DNA of 64,000 nucleotides, taken from CADEDH01 sp965263455 (GTDB lineage Bacteria > Actinomycetota > Acidimicrobiia > Acidimicrobiales > SZUA-35). How positions within the stretch are numbered: position 1 is the stretch's first letter; every line of letters begins with the position of its first letter. Below, one piece after another: positions 59,586 to 64,000 of the stretch. Location: assembly GCA_965263455.1 (NCBI GenBank), contig CBDHHN010000004.1, positions 558,001-622,000 on the forward strand, given 5' to 3'. The notes beneath the pieces are model-generated. The model did no database searches and was not told the origin of the DNA. It saw only the letters and a list, made by a program, of their open reading frames with translations. A program made the position numbers and the translations under genes.

Positions 59586-59960
59586 ATGGCCCTCGTGCGC
59601 TGGATCACCGAGATGGGGATGGGAGTCGACGTCCACGGCGGCGACTACACCAAGGCGGCCCGGCGGGCGGTGTCCGACGCCCTCCGCCACAGCAGCCTCA
59701 ACTTCTTCGAGGCCACCGACAAGACGGTCCACGACATGCACGTCGAGGTGGTGTTGGGGGTGGCGGAGCCGGAGGCCGTCGACGTGGACGCGGTCAAGGC
59801 CGAGGTCCCCTACGGCACCGTCACCGTGAGCCCGCGGCTGGGCGGCCTCGACATCGCCTCCCCCCGGCCCGGCGATCGGCTGGTCATCGCCAATGCCGCC
59901 ATCCTCGTCAGCTTCGACGATGGCGACGGGAGCCCGGAGGAACCCGGCAGAGCCCAGTGA
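59586..59960 (+). CDS. Lin0512 family protein
   Basis: A 124-residue protein of the small uncharacterised Lin0512 family. WITEMGMGVDVHGGDYTKAA, DALRHSSLNFFEATDKTVHD and MHVEVVLGVAEPEAVDVDAV are characteristic. No membrane segment. The last 15 residues are a hydrophilic tail. It diverges from the DUF3237 gene and is convergent with the MBL hydrolase gene. Function unknown. Confidence 0.85.
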   Translation: MALVRWITEMGMGVDVHGGDYTKAARRAVSDALRHSSLNFFEATDKTVHDMHVEVVLGVAEPEAVDVDAVKAEVPYGTVTVSPRLGGLDIASPRPGDRLVIANAAILVSFDDGDGSPEEPGRAQ

Positions 59961-59993
59961 GGCACGGTCGGCAGGGGGCGACCGGCCCGGCCG

Positions 59994-61115
59994 TCAGCTC
60001 GTGATGCGGTAGCGGAGTTCGCCCTCGACGGCCCGGGTGGTGGCCCGGCCCGTCTGACGCAGATGCTCCAGGTGGGCGAAGGTCTCGCTGTCGGCCATCG
60101 GACCCCAGGACCGGGGCTTGAACAGGTGCTTGGAGTACTCGGGCACCGTCAACTCGTGCTCCGGCGCGTTGCGGGCGGCCTCGACCAGGGTGGCCAGACG
60201 CTCGTGGTGGTGCTCGATGATCTCGGTCGAACGGCCGGCCAGGTCGTTGAACTCCAGCCCGTGGGCCGGGAGGACGACCTTCACGTCGTCGAAGGTGTGC
60301 ATCCGCTCCAGCGAGGTGAAGAAGTCGGCCAGCGGCCGGTCCTGGGTGGTGAGGCCGGAGATGTGGGGGGTGATGGTCGGCAGCAGATGATCGCCGGACA
60401 CGAAGACACCCTCGGTCGGGTCCAGCAGACACAGGTGGTCGGCGGTGTGGCCGGGGGTGTGGACCGCCACCCATTCCCGGTCGCCGAGCATGAGCACGGC
60501 GCCGTCTTCGACCCGGTTCGACGGCTTCGGCGGCTGCCACACCTTGCTGAGCAGCAGGGGCAGGATCCTCCAGCGAAACCGGGCCCGCCACTGGCTGTCC
60601 GGCGGGGGCCCGCCCCACGGCACGGGCCGATCCCACGGCGAGTGCCGCTCTCGTCCGGTCAGGCGCATGAGCGCGGACTCGATCGCCCCCTGCTGGACGT
60701 CATAGTCGGCGGCGACGGCCACCTCCCGCACGAAGTCGTCCTCCTCGTGCGGGTCCCAGAAGGTCTTGAAGTGCTCGTGGGTGACGATGTCGGCCCCGGT
60801 CCGGGTCCGGATCCGCTGGGCCGCCCCGTAGTGGTCGGGGTGGGAGTGGGTCACCACGACGGTGTGAACGGCGTCGAGACCGAGGCCGGCGGAGGCCAGT
60901 TGGCGGCCCAGCACCCGGTACGAGTGGCCGTTCGGCGTACCGGGGTCGATCAGGGCCACGCCCCGACGATCCTCGATGGCGTAGCAGTTCACGTGGCCGA
61001 GGCCCGGAAGGTCCATCGGCAGTTGTATCCGGAGGACCCCGGGTGCCACCTCGGTGACCTCATCCTCGGGGGGACGTCGCTCCTGACGGACCGGTTGTGT
61101 CGTTTCAGCACCCAT
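59994..61115 (-). CDS. Metallo-beta-lactamase-fold hydrolase
   Basis: A 373-residue binuclear zinc hydrolase. The metal motif H-x-H-x-D-H is in VVTHSHPDHYGAAQ, with further ligands in VHTPGHTADHLCL and LPAHGLEFNDL. A 60-residue insert between the strands is typical of larger MBL-fold proteins. It ends in a C-terminal winged-helix-like part (DSETFAHLEHLRQTG). Members hydrolyse thioesters, lactones or other substrates. It diverges from a TetR gene across a 168-bp gap with a palindrome. Confidence 0.9.
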   Translation of the reverse strand: MGAETTQPVRQERRPPEDEVTEVAPGVLRIQLPMDLPGLGHVNCYAIEDRRGVALIDPGTPNGHSYRVLGRQLASAGLGLDAVHTVVVTHSHPDHYGAAQRIRTRTGADIVTHEHFKTFWDPHEEDDFVREVAVAADYDVQQGAIESALMRLTGRERHSPWDRPVPWGGPPPDSQWRARFRWRILPLLLSKVWQPPKPSNRVEDGAVLMLGDREWVAVHTPGHTADHLCLLDPTEGVFVSGDHLLPTITPHISGLTTQDRPLADFFTSLERMHTFDDVKVVLPAHGLEFNDLAGRSTEIIEHHHERLATLVEAARNAPEHELTVPEYSKHLFKPRSWGPMADSETFAHLEHLRQTGRATTRAVEGELRYRITS

Positions 61116-61143
61116 GACCCGCTCCAGGCTAGAGGTAGTGCGA

Positions 61144-61153
61144 CTTTCGAAAG
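61144..61153. promoter_or_regulatory. Palindrome CTTTCGAAAG in MBL/TetR divergent region
   Basis: A perfect 10-bp palindrome lies 28 bp before the MBL gene start and 130 bp before the TetR gene. Its AT-rich flanks resemble a promoter. It could be the TetR operator. Confidence 0.4.
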
Positions 61154-61283
61154 AAATCGACTCGCGGCCGCAGACGGCACGGATGCGGAGCGGTTACAGC
61201 CGTCGACAAGCCTTGTGGTTCCAACGGCCCGGACACCGCACCCGGGCCACCGTCGAAAGCAGCACCTGAGCAGAGAGGTCGAC

Positions 61284-61949
61284 GTGGCAACCGAGGACGA
61301 ATGCACGACCCCCAGCGGCCCCTCGGGGCGGCGGCGAGGTCGACCACGGGCCGGTGAGCAGCCCCAACGACGCACGGCAGTGATGGACGCCGCCGAGTTG
61401 GAGTTGGCCCTGACCGGACATGAGAAGGCGACGATGCTGAGCATCGCCCGCCGGGCCGGCGCCTCCAAGGAGACGCTCTACTCCTGGTTCGTCAACAAGG
61501 AGGGCCTCTTCCGGGCCCTGGTCGAGCGCGAGATCGACCGGGCCGGCTCCGAGGTACGCCAGGCTCTGGCCGAGGGCGACCCTCCGGCGGCGCTGGCGAA
61601 CTGTGCCCGGGTGCTGCTCGACCGAGCCGTGGCCGAGAACACCATCGCCCTGCGCCGCGCCGCTGCCGCCTCACTCGAACTGGGGCCCTGCGCGCTGGCC
61701 CGGGAGGAGGCCGAGATCCACGGGGTCATCGAGCGGTATCTGGCGCAACTGGCCCGCCGGGGCATCGTGGTGATCCCGGATGTGGTCGAGGCGGGCCGCC
61801 TGTACCGGACCCTGGTCATCCGGGACCTCGAGATGCAACTCCTCCTGGGCGAGAAGCCCCTTGCGGCCGACGAGATCGAGGGGCGGGCGCACGAAGCGGT
61901 CGACCAGTTCCTGACCCTGGTGGCGCTCGATGCCGGGGCTCGCTGCTGA
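61284..61949 (+). CDS. TetR-family transcriptional regulator
   Basis: A 221-residue regulator. The helix-turn-helix is in TMLSIARRAGASKETLYSWF and VNKEGLFRALVEREIDR, with a basic Arg/Pro/Gly-rich N-terminal tail (GRRRGRPRAGEQPQRR). The C-terminal helices look like TetR_C (AefR-like). The start is GTG 61284 with AGAGAGG upstream. It probably controls itself and the divergent MBL hydrolase gene. Confidence 0.9.
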   Translation: MATEDECTTPSGPSGRRRGRPRAGEQPQRRTAVMDAAELELALTGHEKATMLSIARRAGASKETLYSWFVNKEGLFRALVEREIDRAGSEVRQALAEGDPPAALANCARVLLDRAVAENTIALRRAAAASLELGPCALAREEAEIHGVIERYLAQLARRGIVVIPDVVEAGRLYRTLVIRDLEMQLLLGEKPLAADEIEGRAHEAVDQFLTLVALDAGARC

Positions 61950-62025
61950 CTCATCACCCTTGGAGCCCGGCGCCCCGCTGGCTCGGCTCCGCGGTGACCG
62001 GACTCGCCCCAATACCCTGTCGGCC

Positions 62026-62247
62026 ATGATCGAACGCGATGTCGAGACCGACGTGCCCGTCAGCCGGTTCGTGGACACCCTGCGCCGCCTGGCCGATGCC
62101 CTTGAGGCCGGGGACTCGTTCCGGATCCAGGTCCAGAACGCCCGCTTCACCGTCCCGGCCGACGCCCGCATCGTGATCGAACACGAGATCGATGACGGCA
62201 ACGAGGAACTGGCTCTCGAACTGCAGTGGCGGTCCACCGATCGCTGA
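62026..62247 (+). CDS. Amphi-Trp domain protein
   Basis: A 73-residue protein made of one amphi-Trp domain: IERDVETDVPVSRFVDTLRR, then FRIQVQNARFTVPADARIVI and LALELQW at the end. The family is small and uncharacterised, often present as tiny stand-alone proteins. The ATG at 62026 starts the domain. It follows the TetR gene by 76 bp and is convergent with the CAP gene. Confidence 0.85.
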   Translation: MIERDVETDVPVSRFVDTLRRLADALEAGDSFRIQVQNARFTVPADARIVIEHEIDDGNEELALELQWRSTDR

Positions 62248-62295
62248 CCACCGGGCGGGGGTGGAGCCGCCGTGCGGCCCACCGGTCGACCCTGC

Positions 62296-63384
62296 TCAGC
62301 CGCCGAAGACCTGCGTCCAGTAGAGCGGGGCGTAGCCCCGTGAGGCCGACGGCCCTTCGGCGTAGCCCACCCCCAGGTGGGTGTAGCGACAGTTGAGGAT
62401 GTTGGCTCGATGGCCTGGGCTGTCCATCCAGCCCTGGACCACCGACGCCGCCGAGCGGTAGCCGACGGCGATGTTCTCCCCCACGGCACCCCCCGGGTAA
62501 CCGGCGGCCCGGGCCCGAACGCCGGGTCCATTGCCGTTGCGGTCGGTGTGGGAGAAATAGTCGTTGACCGCCATGTCCTCGCTGTGACCGTCGGCGGCGG
62601 CGTTCAAGGCCGGATCGAGGGTGAGCGCCCCGCAGCCGGCGGCAGCCCGTTCGGCGTTGGTGAGGGCCAGGACCTCCTGTTGCACACCGGCATCGGCCGA
62701 GGTGTCGGGGCCGGGAGCGGGCGCCGGCTGCGGCGCCGGCTGCTCGCTGGTGGGGACCGATGACGGGACCGTGGTGGTGGGGGCCGTGGTGGCCACCGTC
62801 GACGTGGTCGCCGGGGCCGTCGTCGGAGGGGACGTGGTCGACGTGGCCGCCTCGACGGTGCTGCTGGTGCTCGCCGTCGAGGGAGCGGCGGGATCGGGCG
62901 GCGAGCCGGCGGCGAAGGGGGCCAGACCGTTCTCGGTGCCGGATCCGCTGGCACCGCCGAGGTCGACCCGACCGTTGGGGTCGGCGGTCGTTGTCGTGGT
63001 CTCCGCCGTGGTCGGTGAGGTGCCGGCATCGGTCCGCTCGGGCCCTCCGCCCACGATCACCAACAGGACCACGGCCGCGACCAGCAGTCCGGCCATGAAG
63101 CCGATGGCGGCTCCGACGGCCGCAGCGGGACCCGGTTCGGCCAGGGGGCCGGGCCCTCGCCGGATCGACCACGGCGGTGTGGCCGCCGCCGCGGGCCGGG
63201 CCCCGCCCCCGACGGTGGGGCGTGGCGCCCGGCGACCGGCGGGCCGGTCGTCGTCCTCGAGGAGGAACGCGGATTCGGGGGCGAAGGGGTCCGGGGCGAA
63301 CGGGTCCGGATCGAAGGGATCGGTGTAGAGGTCGGAGCGGACAGCCGAGGAGGCGTTCCCGCCGTGTTCGCGTGTTCGAGGCAT
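62296..63384 (-). CDS. Membrane-anchored CAP (SCP-like) domain protein
   Basis: A 362-residue protein with a cytoplasmic Pro/Asp-rich N-terminal part (about 100 residues), one span (AAIGFMAGLLVAAVVLLVIV), a long Thr/Ser/Pro-rich linker, and a C-terminal CAP domain. The domain shows LTNAERAAAGCGALTLDPAL, ADGHSEDMAVNDYFSHTDRN, GENIAVGYRSAASVVQGWM, DSPGHRANILN and THLGVGYAEG. Bacterial CAP proteins of this kind are secreted or surface-bound with unknown roles. The ATG at 63384 is used; 63444 is an alternative. Confidence 0.88.
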   Translation of the reverse strand: MPRTREHGGNASSAVRSDLYTDPFDPDPFAPDPFAPESAFLLEDDDRPAGRRAPRPTVGGGARPAAAATPPWSIRRGPGPLAEPGPAAAVGAAIGFMAGLLVAAVVLLVIVGGGPERTDAGTSPTTAETTTTTADPNGRVDLGGASGSGTENGLAPFAAGSPPDPAAPSTASTSSTVEAATSTTSPPTTAPATTSTVATTAPTTTVPSSVPTSEQPAPQPAPAPGPDTSADAGVQQEVLALTNAERAAAGCGALTLDPALNAAADGHSEDMAVNDYFSHTDRNGNGPGVRARAAGYPGGAVGENIAVGYRSAASVVQGWMDSPGHRANILNCRYTHLGVGYAEGPSASRGYAPLYWTQVFGG

Positions 63385-63480
63385 GTGATCCACCCAGTGC
63401 TGCTGCGGGCTGTGCCGCAGTCGTCGCGCACCATGCCCCTGCATGCGCGAACCGCCGTTGTCGAAGCTTCACCCTAGCAA

Positions 63481-63507
63481 CGGGTGGTCACCGTCGGCGA
63501 CCACCCG
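63481..63507 (-). terminator. Hairpin after chemoreceptor gene
   Basis: CGGGTGGTC and GACCACCCG form a perfect 9-bp stem around a 9-nt loop, 12 bp beyond the stop of the leftward receptor gene. It separates that gene from the CAP gene. Confidence 0.65.
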
Positions 63508-63519
63508 CGCCGGCATCGC

Positions 63520-64000
63520 TCAGTCGGCCCCGATGTAGGCCGAGAGGCGGTCGACGTGCTGCTTGGTCTCGGAGATCAGGTCGTCGATCTCCTGGGCCGA
63601 CTCGGTCGTCCGCTGGGCCAGGCTCCGGACCTCGTCGGCCACGACGGCGAACCCCTTGCCCGCCTCGCCGGCCCGGGCCGACTCGACGGTGGCGTTCAGG
63701 GCCAGGAGGTTGGTCTGGTCGGAGATGCCGTCGATGGTCTGGATGATGTTGCTGATGCGGTCGAGCACACCAGCCATGGCGGCGTGGGTCTGTTCGATCA
63801 CCTGGTTCCGTTCCGACACGTCGCTGCCGTACATCAGGATCTTGGCCAGGTGGTCCTCGACGTCGTTGACCGGGGTCAGGACCACCGACACGTGGGCCGG
63901 GTTCAGGCCGGGAAGGACGAGCTTCATCTCTGCCTTGACCGTGCGCCCGCTCTGGAGCTCCTGCCAGCTGTCGGTGGAGATGTAGGCCGAGAGGTTGGCC
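63520..64000 (-). CDS. Methyl-accepting chemotaxis-type signal transducer, C-terminal part (5' outside window)
   Basis: 160 residues of the C-terminus are visible; the start lies beyond the right edge. The first 70 residues look like the end of a PAS-type domain (VSVVLTPVNDVEDHLAKILM). Then comes the MCP signalling tip: ISDQTNLLALNATVESARAG, EAGKGFAVVADEVRSLAQRT and ESAQEIDDLISETKQHVDRL. There is no CheR-binding pentapeptide. It would contact CheA/CheW or act in another signalling role. No other chemotaxis gene is visible here. Confidence 0.9.
   Translation of the reverse strand, partial: ANLSAYISTDSWQELQSGRTVKAEMKLVLPGLNPAHVSVVLTPVNDVEDHLAKILMYGSDVSERNQVIEQTHAAMAGVLDRISNIIQTIDGISDQTNLLALNATVESARAGEAGKGFAVVADEVRSLAQRTTESAQEIDDLISETKQHVDRLSAYIGAD

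Overview
The window comes from a very GC-rich genome with tightly packed genes, many ATGA/GTGA overlaps and frequent GTG starts. Menaquinone prenyltransferase, two F420-type luciferase-like oxidoreductases, HadA/HadB-like dehydratases, an N-terminal-GNAT/ADP-forming acyl-CoA synthetase fusion and a HAD/PlsC fusion all point to an Actinomycetota bacterium. An Acidimicrobiia-like lineage is my best guess, but it is inferred from gene content and not proven. Both ends of the window cut genes.

Region 1-12191 looks like an uptake and catabolism island for a modified nucleobase. A BMP-type nucleoside/nucleobase ABC transporter (lipoprotein, double ATPase, two permeases) runs leftward. It diverges from a tight operon made of a Rieske oxygenase that has lost its Rieske cluster, a reductase with its own N-terminal Rieske domain plus FMN/NAD and ferredoxin domains, a glutathione-S-transferase-like protein and a TRZ/ATZ amidohydrolase. 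The first three reproduce the architecture of the caffeine N-demethylase complex NdmC-NdmD-NdmE. Two divergent isopenicillin-N-synthase-like 2-oxoglutarate/Fe(II) oxygenases and a yeast-type cytosine deaminase complete the island. This is the most interesting part of the window.

Region 12259-14552 holds an unknown membrane protein and a tRNA-Val(CAC) gene. The 3' half and terminator of that tRNA are duplicated 854 bp away, enclosing two tiny unknown genes, like the scar of an element integrated at a tRNA.

Region 14694-30682 carries a DHA2 efflux pump, a PNPOx-fold protein, an amidase, a DnaJ-domain protein, an F420 oxidoreductase, MenA, a zinc-ribbon protein, and a TetR-controlled lipid-like operon (acyl-CoA reductase/HAD fusion, LarA-like protein, acyltransferase). 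A small TM protein, a glycosyltransferase, a nitroreductase and a GntR regulator follow.

Region 30762-39713 contains central carbon genes: a mitochondrial-type aconitase divergent from the GntR gene, citrate synthase and a stand-alone acyl-CoA carboxyltransferase, with a nitronate monooxygenase-like protein, a HAD/acyltransferase fusion and a LysR regulator between them.

Region 39721-55623 is mostly acyl-CoA and redox metabolism: a histidine phosphatase, a quinone reductase, a GNAT/acyl-CoA synthetase fusion, the HadA/HadB pair, class I lysyl-tRNA synthetase, an orphan LivH/LivM pair, DUF2889, an LLM oxidoreductase, an SDR and a single-chain biotin-dependent acyl-CoA carboxylase.

Region 55707-64000 is envelope-related: a coiled-coil/helix-hairpin-helix membrane protein broken by a one-base gap in a hexamer repeat, an OmpA/BON protein, DUF3237, Lin0512, an MBL hydrolase divergent from a TetR gene, an amphi-Trp protein, a CAP-domain protein and the end of a chemotaxis-type receptor. 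Several perfect hairpins sit between convergent genes or just after them and are annotated as terminators.
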